NCBI GenBank assembly: GCA_025201345.1
Contig: JAIXMG010000065.1
Location: 1 to 10,106 of the forward strand
Origin: Thamnidium elegans
Lineage: Eukaryota > Mucoromycota > Mucoromycetes > Mucorales > Mucoraceae
Direction of reading: 5' to 3'
Length of the DNA stretch: 10,106 nucleotides
Shown here in pieces: positions 1-6,909 of the stretch; within the stretch, counting starts at the first letter, position 1; every line of letters begins with the position of its first letter. The translations under genes and the position numbers were made by a program. The notes beneath the pieces were generated by a model that saw only the letters and a list, made by a program, of their open reading frames with translations, did no database searches and was not told the DNA's origin.

Positions 1-458
1 ATGAATCTGTAATCTCTTTAGAAGATTTTGAAGGAATAGTTGAAGAGACAAATGAACCAGATGAACAGTTAGAAGGAAGCGAAGACATGATGCTAAATCT
101 ATTAGATCTCAACTCATTGGGACTTGACGCTGAACTCACGGAAGAAACAACTAATGAAAGATGGACCTTAACTCAAGAAATAAAATCTGATGCTTGGGAA
201 TATGATACTAGAAATAAGAAAATAACTGAAGAAAAGAAGCGAAATGGTGTCTTATTAAAGAGAATGGCCGTGAATATTGTTAAATTATGTCATGAACAAG
301 TTAATCTGCCTACTTGTGAAGCGGAATATGCTAGGTATTTACACTTAAGAAGCTTCTATATTGGAAACGCCTCTGGAAAAGCTAGAAAAGCTGCTCGTAC
401 TATTGCCCTGAAAAACATGATCAAACGAATGGATCCCTACGAAAACTGTCTGCTTTGA
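1..458 (+). CDS. Element A: C-terminal end of Ty3/gypsy polyprotein (5' partial)
   Basis: The frame is open from base 3 and ends at TGA 456-458, so this is the 3' end of a longer gene cut by the window edge; the ATG at 87 is probably internal. The first 50 or so residues are acidic. The last ~90 match the C-terminus of element B's integrase ORF (7400-7690) at about half of positions by hand alignment. The strongest block is YxRYLHLRxFYIGN, followed by RTxALKNxIxRxD. In B this segment follows the integrase C-terminal region, so here it is the tail of A's integrase. The stop lies 36 bp before A's 3' LTR, the expected place. I recognise no named domain: it lacks a chromodomain's aromatic pattern and looks mainly helical. 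No break is visible in this part. Confidence 0.8.
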   Translation, partial: ESVISLEDFEGIVEETNEPDEQLEGSEDMMLNLLDLNSLGLDAELTEETTNERWTLTQEIKSDAWEYDTRNKKITEEKKRNGVLLKRMAVNIVKLCHEQVNLPTCEAEYARYLHLRSFYIGNASGKARKAARTIALKNMIKRMDPYENCLL

Positions 459-460
459 AC

Positions 461-475
461 GTTTAGGGTCTAAAC
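461..475 (+). other. Conserved hairpin upstream of element A 3' LTR
   Basis: A 6-bp stem GTTTAG / CTAAAC encloses the 3-nt loop GGT, just after the stop codon. The stem recurs exactly in element B (7713-7727) with a different loop, and in both elements 19 nt separate it from the first base of the LTR. The stem sits in a different codon phase in each, so conservation as nucleic acid rather than protein is likely. It occupies the place of the usual polypurine tract; its function is inferred. Confidence 0.6.
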
Positions 476-531
476 TTCTCCAGCACGCACCATATGTTAC
501 ACAAACTACCTCTTTCTGATAAAATAATGTT

Positions 532-550
532 AACAAGGATCGTCCTTGTT
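532..550 (+). repeat. Inverted repeat in LTR A U3
   Basis: AACAAGGA and TCCTTGTT form a perfect 8-bp inverted repeat around TCG. LTR B has a counterpart, TCCTT / AAGGA around AAC at 965-977. It could be a hairpin or a dimeric protein-binding site in the promoter region; no factor can be named. Confidence 0.45.
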
Positions 551-622
551 GTCCTAACACAAGAAATCAAACCTCCATGGTTGTTATAAATTTAAAAACC
601 TAATTAAGAAAACTAAAAATGA

Positions 623-630
623 TATAAATA
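623..630 (+). promoter_or_regulatory. Candidate TATA box in LTR A
   Basis: TATAAATA lies 128 bp into the LTR, in a block aligned with TATAAATA at 1033-1040 in LTR B. A second conserved TATA-like word, TATAAAAG, lies at 701-708. Either could position Pol II; conservation in two diverged LTRs supports promoter function, but which is used cannot be told. Confidence 0.4.
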
Positions 631-892
631 CCTTCAACTTTTATTTAATAAAATATAATTCACTTTTTGTAAACAATTTAATCTTATACTTCCTTTATTT
701 TATAAAAGACCTTTAAAATCAAGCTCTTTTATTTTATCTTTATTACTTTATTTTATTTTGTACTTGAATTCCCTTGGATCTTACTTTCCATTGTACTTTT
801 TACCTAAATCTTTTATTCTACTTTATTATTTAAGTCGTTCTACTTATAAAACAGGAACTGGTGCTCACTTTTCTTACTATTACCTTATTATA

Positions 893-896
893 CTCT
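893..896 (+). repeat. Target-site duplication of element B, left copy (CTCT)
   Basis: CTCT precedes the TGTTA start of B's 5' LTR and recurs at 8194-8197 after the TAACA end of its 3' LTR. If the last A of the LTR belongs to the target instead, the duplication is ACTCT (5 bp). The uninterrupted homologous stretch ATACTCTTTTTACAC exists in LTR C (minus strand, about 8864-8878), which confirms the pre-insertion sequence. Confidence 0.85.
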
Positions 897-1032
897 TGTT
901 ACATAGTGACTTACAATTTTTGTGGTGTCACAAATCCAAGAAGGACGCTCGTTGAAGAGGATCCTCCTTAACAAGGATTGTCTTTTAAACTTTAACTTAA
1001 AATAATACCTTTTTTGTAATAATCTAAAATAA

Positions 1033-1040
1033 TATAAATA
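1033..1040 (+). promoter_or_regulatory. Candidate TATA box in LTR B
   Basis: TATAAATA, 136 bp into the LTR, aligned with the same word in LTR A (623-630). A second candidate TATAAAAG is at 1117-1124, also conserved. Transcription would start roughly 30 bp downstream of whichever is used. AATAAA at 1062-1067 is a possible poly(A) signal when read from the 3' LTR. Confidence 0.4.
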
Positions 1041-1272
1041 ACCATCAAAAAATCATACTCTAATAAAAATTCAATTCACATTTTGTAAACAACTTTATCT
1101 TATACTTCTCTTAACTTATAAAAGACCTTTAAATCAGCTCTTTTATTTTTACCTTTACTTTATATTTTATTTTGTTCCTGAATTCCCTTGGATCTTACCT
1201 TCCATTGTACTTTTTACCAAAACCCTTTATTTTCTTTATTGACTTAAGTCGTTCTACTTATAAAACAGGAAC

Positions 1273-1283
1273 TGGTGCTCACT
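1273..1283 (+). repeat. PBS-like 11-mer inside the LTR
   Basis: TGGTGCTCACT repeats the first 11 bases of the primer binding site at 1347-1357, in the same orientation and 74 bp upstream. It is present at the matching place in all four LTRs of the window: 859-869, 1273-1283, 8122-8132, and 8899-8909 on the minus strand. Confidence 0.7.
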
Positions 1284-1344
1284 TAAACTTACTATTACCT
1301 ATTACCTTTTATTTTATTACTCTACCACATCCCAAATTCTAACA

Positions 1345-1505
1345 CGTGGTGCTCACTAACAGGGCATTTCATTATATATCTTTGATACAACTCTATATCA
1401 AGAACTTTATTTTACTGTTTGGGTCAAATTTTCTTCAAAATTTCTACCTTTGAACAACTACTACTTTTAACAACTTATTTACAAATTTATTTCAAATCAC
1501 CGCTA
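1345..1505 (+). other. Untranslated leader of element B
   Basis: 161 bp between the 5' LTR and the gag start. It holds the primer binding site and contains no ATG, so the ATG at 1506 is the first one after the LTR. No upstream ORF or other gene is visible. Confidence 0.7.
1347..1364 (+). other. Primer binding site (likely elongator tRNA-Met-like)
   Basis: TGGTGCTCACTAACAGGG starts two bases after the LTR. TGG is the complement of a tRNA CCA end. Compared with the complement of the tRNA-Met (8291-8363) 3' end plus CCA, the first 8 bases match and 14 of the first 17 overall. The tRNA-Arg here fits only the first 5. Elongator tRNA-Met is the best primer visible, but a tRNA gene elsewhere may fit better. 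Confidence 0.6.
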
Positions 1506-2690
1506 ATGAACGATCAAGCTGTGTTGGCAAACCACCATTTATCTGGCTCAACTTTTAATCAAGCTGAATCCCACTCTGGTTATCTCTACCCATCAAGAAA
1601 AATGACTTTAATTGAATTTTCTGGTGCTGAAGGTGAAGATTTCCGCAACTTTGAAGAAGCGTTGGAGTCTTACTTTGCTATGCATAATATTATGACTGAC
1701 TCTCGCAAACTTCTTATTTTACGCGCGCAACTCCGTAGAACTGCTAAGAATTTCTTTGAAAGAAGACTTGCCCGTGAACCTGTCTTGGAACCAGGACTTA
1801 CCTACCAAGAGGCCATCGATATTCTCAAGGTTGAATATGTGACTCCTGAATTAATCACTCGATATACTATTGGCTTTAACTTGCTCTCTCAAGGAAAGGA
1901 AGAACATCCTAAAACATTTTTGGGTCGCTTACAAGAAGCTGCTCAGCTAGCTGAACTTGAAGATGCGGAACAACAAATCAAAATCCGTTTTCAAGTTGGT
2001 CTCTTACCTGAAATCCGAAAGTTCTGTGTCTTAAACTCTGCTGTCTCTTTTAACGATTACTTAACTAAGGCTGAAGGCTGGTGGAACGCTGAGAAACCTC
2101 GCTCTATCTTTATAAAGAACAGTCCTTTTGCTCCTCGTGATATCGACAACTCTTTCGTTACTGAATATGCTACTAAACCGAATCTATCTTTTAATAATCT
2201 TTCTTCTGGTGCTGATTTTTCTGTTCTGGATGTTTCTAGTCAACTAAATTCTGCATTAGCCAATTTGGGAACTGATCGTAACGCATTGAAGCAAGTGATT
2301 GCCTCTTTGCAAACGTTAGAGTTAAACCATATGGAAAATCAGAATACATTGACTGGATCCCCCCTCAACTTGTCAAATCATACCGAGAATTTAGATATTA
2401 AAGAAATGATCAGGGAAGTTATGCAGGAAGAATTCAAAAGACAGAACAATAACAATAATTCCTCTTACCGAAGAAACAACTCTAATTATGAAAATCGTCG
2501 TTACAATAATGATTACAACTATGAACGTCGAAATGATTATTCTCGTGGAAATGATGGTCGCAATTATAACAACAACAATTCCAACCAAAGAAACAATAAT
2601 CAAAATAATTATGACAACGGTAACGGTAACAACAGTCAGAGAAATGATAATCAATCCAACTCTGAAAACAACAATCAGTCAAAAAACTAA
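1506..2690 (+). CDS. gag: Gag of element B (Ty3-like, asparagine-rich tail)
   Basis: 394 residues. It forms the particle that packages the element RNA in the cytoplasm. The start is the first ATG after the LTR; the frame is open further upstream but has no ATG there. Residues about 33-195 resemble the retrotransposon Gag fold, starting LIEFSGAEGEDFRNFEEAL and including YQEAIDILKVEY and RFQVGLLPEIRKF. Residues about 312-394 are almost wholly Asn, Arg, Tyr, Ser and Gln. There is no CCHC zinc knuckle, the usual nucleocapsid motif, so RNA binding probably rests on the Arg/Asn/Tyr-rich tail. The stop TAA (2688-2690) directly follows a -1 slippery heptamer that leads into pol. Confidence 0.9.
   Translation: MNDQAVLANHHLSGSTFNQAESHSGYLYPSRKMTLIEFSGAEGEDFRNFEEALESYFAMHNIMTDSRKLLILRAQLRRTAKNFFERRLAREPVLEPGLTYQEAIDILKVEYVTPELITRYTIGFNLLSQGKEEHPKTFLGRLQEAAQLAELEDAEQQIKIRFQVGLLPEIRKFCVLNSAVSFNDYLTKAEGWWNAEKPRSIFIKNSPFAPRDIDNSFVTEYATKPNLSFNNLSSGADFSVLDVSSQLNSALANLGTDRNALKQVIASLQTLELNHMENQNTLTGSPLNLSNHTENLDIKEMIREVMQEEFKRQNNNNNSSYRRNNSNYENRRYNNDYNYERRNDYSRGNDGRNYNNNNSNQRNNNQNNYDNGNGNNSQRNDNQSNSENNNQSKN
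2681..2687 (+). promoter_or_regulatory. -1 ribosomal frameshift site A AAA AAC
   Basis: In the gag frame the codons are TCA AAA AAC TAA, so 2681-2687 reads A_AAA_AAC, a classical X_XXY_YYZ slippery heptamer, with the gag stop directly after. Pol lies in the -1 frame, which is open from 2666, so the shift must occur between 2666 and 2690; this is the only such heptamer there. A stem begins 8 nt downstream, normal spacing. Confidence 0.85.
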
Positions 2691-5563
2691 TTGGGTCGAC
2701 TGTAACAACTAAGAATGGTCAGTCGAATACTCCCAACAACTCAAAAAATTCCATTCCCTCAAATTATAACAATAACAACAATAATAAAAATGAAAAACAA
2801 TATCTTACAACTATTTTGGCTGAAGATGAAGAAAGCGAAGAAGAGCAAGATTTATATGCTGCTGTCCGTCCTATTCATCCTCCTATGGTTCAAACTGCAA
2901 AAATTACAAAACCTTATTCTCGTGCTAGCTCATCAAAACTTTTACCAACTCGTAAGGGAAAAGAAAAAGAACTACCTTATGCCAAAGTGGTTAATGTTAA
3001 CGATGACATGAATATCGATGTACCTGTGACCGAACCTATAACTGATCATGACAATCCTCAAATAACTAAAGTACAAGTTTCACCTACTATTAAAACTGTC
3101 AAGTCAACTAAACCGAGAAGAAAAAGAGAAAAGCCTTCTATCAACTATGATATTGTATCTTCTGTGTTCGAGCAAAACTCTAATATTCCAGTTGGTGATT
3201 TGCTCAAGGTCTCTCCTCTTATGAAACGACAATTTGTATCTGCTTTAAGAACACCTAGACAACCAAAAATGGTGGCTCCTGAAGTAACAACTGTTAATAA
3301 TGTTATGGTACAAGATCTTTCTTTTGTCGAAGATGATGATGAAGATACTACTGCTATATATACAGACTTCGTAATAAATGGTTATAAAATAAGAACTCTC
3401 ATTGATGGAGGTGCTGCTAAAACTTGTATGTCTCAAGAACTTGTTAATAAACTTGGAATACAAATAGATTCTCCTAGTCAAAGTATCTTTACGCTTGGAA
3501 ACAGTACTAAACAACGGGGTCTTGGTATAATTTATGATGTGCCAATTCGAGCTGGTGGTGTTATTACTATTCCAGGAAGTATAGAAGTATTACCTGCTAC
3601 ACCTACTCCCTTAATTATCGGCAACAATTGGTTGAATCGTGCTAAAGCTGTGGTTAATTATGAACGCAAGCTGCTTTCCGTAACTTATAAAGGAAAAATG
3701 GCAGAAATTCCAATTAATTTCTTCAAAACAGCCAGAAAAGTAGCTATTCAGTCTGTAACAAAAATACCAAGTAAAGTCGTGCTGCCTATCGTAAAATCAA
3801 CACAAGATGAACAAGAAGAAACCCATGATGATTTTGTAACCGATTCTTCTGATGAATTTACCGAAGACGAGGTGTCCACTGAAGAAAGTTCTACTAGTAC
3901 TGATGAAGAAGATTACTTTGTTGAAGATACATCCCCAAATAAATCTGTATCTTTTAATTTGGTGGAAGAAGATCTGAAGAGTGATTTATTTTCAATTGAA
4001 CCTGAAGTAATATCTGAACCGTATGAGAGAACCGATGAAGATTTAGAAGCTGAAGGTTATGACTTAAATGCAATCGACATTAATAGTATATCTCTTGAAG
4101 ACTTAAAAACTCAAGAAGAAAAATTTGCTACTGATTTATCTGAAGATCAAAAAGATAAAATCCAAATAGGCGAAATAAATGATCAAACCAAACAACAATT
4201 TCTGGACTTAATCAAAAATTATCAAGACGTATTCGACTGGAATAATGATACACTTGGATGTACACCTATAATTAAACATCGAGTTATAACTGAAGATGTA
4301 CCACCTATACGTTGTAGACCTTATAGAATGTGCCCGGCTGAAATTGAAAGCTTAAAATCAGAATTAGATAAATTAAGCGCCTTAGGTGTAATACGACCTT
4401 CAAATAGTCCATGGAGTTCTCCTATAATACTAATAAAGAAGAAGGACAACTCATATCGATTGGTGATAGACTATAGAAAGATAAATGCCATTACTAAAAA
4501 GGATGCCTATGCATTACCAAGGATTGAAACCTTACTGGATACCTTGGGAAACGCCTCTATATTCTCAGCACTAGATATGCGCAGTGGTTTTTACCAGGTT
4601 GCCCTTGCTGAAGATTCCATAGAAAAAAGTGCTTTTGCTACTGCTCAACTAGGCCAGTGGGAATTTACCCGAATGCCCATGGGAATGTGTAACTCTGTAG
4701 GAACGTTCCAAAGGATGGTAGACTTAGTATTTAAAAATTTAATCAACAAATCTCTAGTTGCTTATATTGATGATTTAAATTGCTTTTCAAAATCTTACGA
4801 TGAACACTTAATTGACTTGGAAAATCTATTCGTGTGTGTTAGACAAGCTAACTTGAAATTAAATGTTGCCAAATGCTTTTTCTTTAAAGAAAAATTGAAT
4901 TTCTTGGGATATGTCATTACTAAAGAAGGTCTAGAAACTGATCCTGTGAAAATTGAAAAAGTGCGGAATTATCCTATGCCAACTTCTGTTACTCAAATAA
5001 AAGGTTTTATTGGAATTGCATCCTATTACAGGCGATTCATTAAGAACTTTGCTGCAATTGCAAGACCGCTACACAATCTGACGAAGAAAGGACAAAATAC
5101 GTGGAACCAAGAATCTATTGAAGCTTTCCAAATACTAAAAGAAGCATTAACTACCACGCCGGTGTTGATGAGACCTGATTTTGACAAGCCCTTTATATTA
5201 GTCACCGATGCTAGTAGAGTAGGATTAGGGGGAATATTAAGTCAATTGGATGAAGAAGGTCATGAACACCCTATTCAATATATAAGTCGCGGATTACGGG
5301 GTTCTGAAGTGAATTATGGTGTTTCCAAATTAGAAGGACTCGCAATTATCTGGGCTGTGAAGATATTCCGACCTTATCTGTTAGGCAAGAAATTTACTAT
5401 CGTAACTGACCATTCTGCTATCAATGGATTGTTAAAATCACAAGAACCAACAGGAATTCTAGCTCGATGGATATCTATTCTGAACGAATATGATTATGAA
5501 GTGAAATACCGACCAGGCAGGGTAAATGAAAGTGCAGATTTTCTCTCACGCCTCGGAAATTGA
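2684..5563 (+). CDS. pol: Pol of element B: protease, reverse transcriptase, RNase H
   Basis: Made as a Gag-Pol fusion by the -1 shift at 2681-2687; there is no suitable ATG of its own near the start. An Asn-rich then acidic linker leads to an aspartic protease (about 3360-3700) with LIDGGAAKT at 3398-3424: the catalytic Asp (3404-3406) is followed by Gly-Gly-Ala, not Ser/Thr-Gly. A second acidic linker (about 3790-4170) precedes reverse transcriptase (about 4290-5080), with VIDYRKIN, SALDMRSGFYQV and the catalytic YIDD at 4763-4774. RNase H (about 5190-5560) shows TDAS (Asp 5207), SKLEGLA, TDHS (Asp 5408) and ADFLSR, the full D-E-D-D set. The frame ends in TGA directly after RNase H, with no integrase; most Ty3/gypsy pols continue into integrase in the same frame. 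Confidence 0.93.
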   Translation, partial: KLIGSTVTTKNGQSNTPNNSKNSIPSNYNNNNNNKNEKQYLTTILAEDEESEEEQDLYAAVRPIHPPMVQTAKITKPYSRASSSKLLPTRKGKEKELPYAKVVNVNDDMNIDVPVTEPITDHDNPQITKVQVSPTIKTVKSTKPRRKREKPSINYDIVSSVFEQNSNIPVGDLLKVSPLMKRQFVSALRTPRQPKMVAPEVTTVNNVMVQDLSFVEDDDEDTTAIYTDFVINGYKIRTLIDGGAAKTCMSQELVNKLGIQIDSPSQSIFTLGNSTKQRGLGIIYDVPIRAGGVITIPGSIEVLPATPTPLIIGNNWLNRAKAVVNYERKLLSVTYKGKMAEIPINFFKTARKVAIQSVTKIPSKVVLPIVKSTQDEQEETHDDFVTDSSDEFTEDEVSTEESSTSTDEEDYFVEDTSPNKSVSFNLVEEDLKSDLFSIEPEVISEPYERTDEDLEAEGYDLNAIDINSISLEDLKTQEEKFATDLSEDQKDKIQIGEINDQTKQQFLDLIKNYQDVFDWNNDTLGCTPIIKHRVITEDVPPIRCRPYRMCPAEIESLKSELDKLSALGVIRPSNSPWSSPIILIKKKDNSYRLVIDYRKINAITKKDAYALPRIETLLDTLGNASIFSALDMRSGFYQVALAEDSIEKSAFATAQLGQWEFTRMPMGMCNSVGTFQRMVDLVFKNLINKSLVAYIDDLNCFSKSYDEHLIDLENLFVCVRQANLKLNVAKCFFFKEKLNFLGYVITKEGLETDPVKIEKVRNYPMPTSVTQIKGFIGIASYYRRFIKNFAAIARPLHNLTKKGQNTWNQESIEAFQILKEALTTTPVLMRPDFDKPFILVTDASRVGLGGILSQLDEEGHEHPIQYISRGLRGSEVNYGVSKLEGLAIIWAVKIFRPYLLGKKFTIVTDHSAINGLLKSQEPTGILARWISILNEYDYEVKYRPGRVNESADFLSRLGN
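2696..2756 (+). other. Predicted frameshift-stimulating hairpin or pseudoknot
   Basis: TCGACTG (2696-2702) pairs perfectly with CAGTCGA (2720-2726), a 7-bp stem with a 17-nt loop. Within the loop GAATGG (2713-2718) can pair with CCATTC (2751-2756), giving an H-type pseudoknot with a 6-bp second stem. The first stem is convincing; the second could be chance. Confidence 0.6.
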
Positions 5564-5778
5564 AATGATTGCAATAATTGTCCAAAACCTCTGATTGACG
5601 AAAAAAGCTGAAGACTATATATTATCTACAAAAACGCTATAAAACAAATCAACAAACATTTTATAATACTATAAAACTCTATTAACAAAAAAAGTATATA
5701 ACCTTTCGAAAACAAAAACAAAACAAAGACCTCAAAAATCTGTACAACTCAAACTTAAACTCAATTATCAATAACAAC
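5564..5778 (+). other. Non-coding spacer between RNase H and integrase
   Basis: 215 bp, with stops in all frames in its first part; in the pol frame two TGA codons (5561 and 5609) are followed by a TAA. From 5686 the integrase frame is open without an ATG. The last 80 bp are rich in A and C with few G, like a fungal 5' untranslated leader, and carry TATATAA at 5695-5701. CTATTAAC (5679-5686) before AG (5693-5694) resembles a branch point and 3' splice site. Either an internal promoter or splicing could feed the integrase ORF; neither is proven. Confidence 0.55.
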
Positions 5779-6909
5779 ATGGAAGACACAAATATAAAAT
5801 TACTCAAAGCCTACTTGCCCAATCTAGAGATGCCCAATTTTGCGGATCCCGAACAACAAAAGTTTTTACAAAAACAAGCTAAACACTACACTTTAGTAAA
5901 CAAGAAATTATATCGATGTAACTTCGACACTTATCAACATCGTTTAGTTTTAACTAAACCCAAAGCCATTGAAGCATTATATACTGCACACCAGCACCCA
6001 TTAGGAGGACATTTAGCATACACCAATACACTCAACAAGGTTTCATCTAAATATTATTGGCCCAATATGGTGACTGATGTTACAATATATGTTAAAGAAT
6101 GCCCACGCTGCCAACGACATGGACGCAAAACCTTAAATGAAAGATTACACCCGGTTGCTGTATTACATGTGCCTTTTGAACAAGTTGCTATAGACGTTAA
6201 GCATGTGTCTACAAGTCGAGGTGGTTACCGCTATGTTATTGCTGCAATAGATTACTTAACAAAATATGTAGAAGCAAGAGCCGTGAGATTTCAGACTGCG
6301 TCGGAAATTGCGTTATTTTTATATGAAGAAATTATCTGCAGACATGGCTGTCCTCGAATTATTATTACGGATAACGGTAAACCTATGATAAGTGAACTAG
6401 TCTATCAAGTATGTTTACAATTCGGCTTAAGACATAATACAATAAGTGCATACAACAGCCAGGCGAACGGCCTTATAGAGAGATTCAATCGTACCTTTGA
6501 TCAAATAATGCAGAAAAGGACTCCTGAAGAAAAACTAGACTGGCATTATTATTTACCTTCTATGTTATTCGCTTACAGAAGTATGCAACAAGCAACTACG
6601 CAAGAAACCCCATTCTATTTATTATATGGCTATCAACCAAGAACATCGTTTGACTCTAAGAAACTAGCTAAACAAACAAATTTGAACTTTGAAGACATAT
6701 TGAAACAAAGAACCAATAAACAAATCGACATTTTACAATTAGTAAGAAAAAATGCAATTAAAAGAATCGAGACCTCTCAAAAATCTCAAAAAGAAGCAAT
6801 TGACAAGAAGTTACTACAAAAAAAAAATTACTCAAGCCTGCTTTTTCTGTCGGCGATATTGTCGAAAGGTATAGAGATTATCGGGGTACTTCTTGGTCAG
6901 GAAAATTAG
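5779..6909 (+). CDS. int: Integrase of element B, zinc-binding and catalytic domains
   Basis: Joins element DNA to the chromosome. ATG in context AACATGG, 215 bp after the pol stop and in another frame. The zinc-binding domain has His73, His78, Cys108 and Cys111 (HPLGGH ... CPRC). The DDE core has Asp139 (AIDVKH), Asp198 (ITDNGK) and Glu234 (GLIERF); the last two have 35 residues between them, the standard D,D35E spacing. Good similarity to the integrase fold ends around codon 350. After the A-run at 6818-6827 this frame gives about 27 unrelated residues before the stop, while the expected C-terminal sequence continues in the -1 frame (next entry). A separate integrase ORF is unusual for Ty3/gypsy. 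Confidence 0.9.
   Translation: MEDTNIKLLKAYLPNLEMPNFADPEQQKFLQKQAKHYTLVNKKLYRCNFDTYQHRLVLTKPKAIEALYTAHQHPLGGHLAYTNTLNKVSSKYYWPNMVTDVTIYVKECPRCQRHGRKTLNERLHPVAVLHVPFEQVAIDVKHVSTSRGGYRYVIAAIDYLTKYVEARAVRFQTASEIALFLYEEIICRHGCPRIIITDNGKPMISELVYQVCLQFGLRHNTISAYNSQANGLIERFNRTFDQIMQKRTPEEKLDWHYYLPSMLFAYRSMQQATTQETPFYLLYGYQPRTSFDSKKLAKQTNLNFEDILKQRTNKQIDILQLVRKNAIKRIETSQKSQKEAIDKKLLQKKNYSSLLFLSAILSKGIEIIGVLLGQEN
6818..6827 (+). other. A10 run at the integrase -1 frame change
   Basis: Ten consecutive A in CAA AAA AAA AAT. The -1 frame is closed upstream by TGA at 6801, and the integrase frame closes at 6907, so the switch must lie within 6804-6906, which includes this run. It contains A_AAA_AAA and A_AAA_AAT slippery heptamers. 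It may be a programmed ribosomal or polymerase slippage site, a one-base loss in this copy, or a sequencing error. Confidence 0.6.

Larger units (their letters stand above)
495..896 (+). mobile_element. Element A 3' LTR, first part (interrupted by element B)
   Basis: It begins TGTTACAC just after the conserved CCATA that also precedes B's 3' LTR, and runs to the point where element B starts. Blocks shared with B's LTRs include a TATAAATA, TTTTGTAAACAA, TATAAAAGACCTTT, GAATTCCCTTGGATCTTAC, and the ACAGGAACTGGTGCTCACT region. The remainder is at 8194-8242 and ends GTGTAACA, the exact inverse of the start. Counting the duplicated CTCT once, the whole LTR is 447 bp, the same as B's. It is clearly diverged from B's LTR, most of all in the first 100 bp and the last 60 bp, so A belongs to a related but distinct subfamily. 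Confidence 0.88.
897..1344 (+). repeat. Element B 5' LTR
   Basis: 448 bp, TGTTACATAG...ATTCTAACA. It matches 7747-8193 base for base apart from one G in TTATTGACTTAAG, absent from the 3' copy. It should hold the promoter and, in the 3' copy, the polyadenylation signals. A small hairpin TTTGTG / CACAAA lies at 919-934, a 10-bp palindrome GAGGATCCTC at 957-966, and an inverted repeat at 965-977. Confidence 0.95.

Noticed and set aside
345..560. Minus-strand ORF over the end of element A
   Set aside because: Antisense to A's conserved tail domain and running into the LTR; no support. The same holds for 7543-7824 over the end of B.
758..955. Plus-strand ORF of 65 codons
   Set aside because: It crosses the junction between LTR A and LTR B at 896/897 and so did not exist before B inserted. 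Its hydrophobic composition reflects T-rich LTR sequence.
1419..1505. Upstream extension of Gag by 29 codons
   Set aside because: The frame is open but has only TTG as a possible start, and ATG 1506 is the first ATG after the LTR, as expected in a eukaryote.
2391..2712. Overlapping ORFs on both strands around 2391-2712
   Set aside because: They are reading-frame shadows of the repetitive Asn codons in the Gag tail; Ile/Val-rich or Thr/Met-rich products with no plausible start.
2715..3011. Plus-strand ORF of 98 codons overlapping pol
   Set aside because: It lies in another frame over the start of pol and its product is Leu/Lys-rich without motif; pol in the -1 frame explains the region.
3245..3514. 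Minus-strand ORF opposite the protease
   Set aside because: Antisense shadow of the protease domain, without recognisable features.
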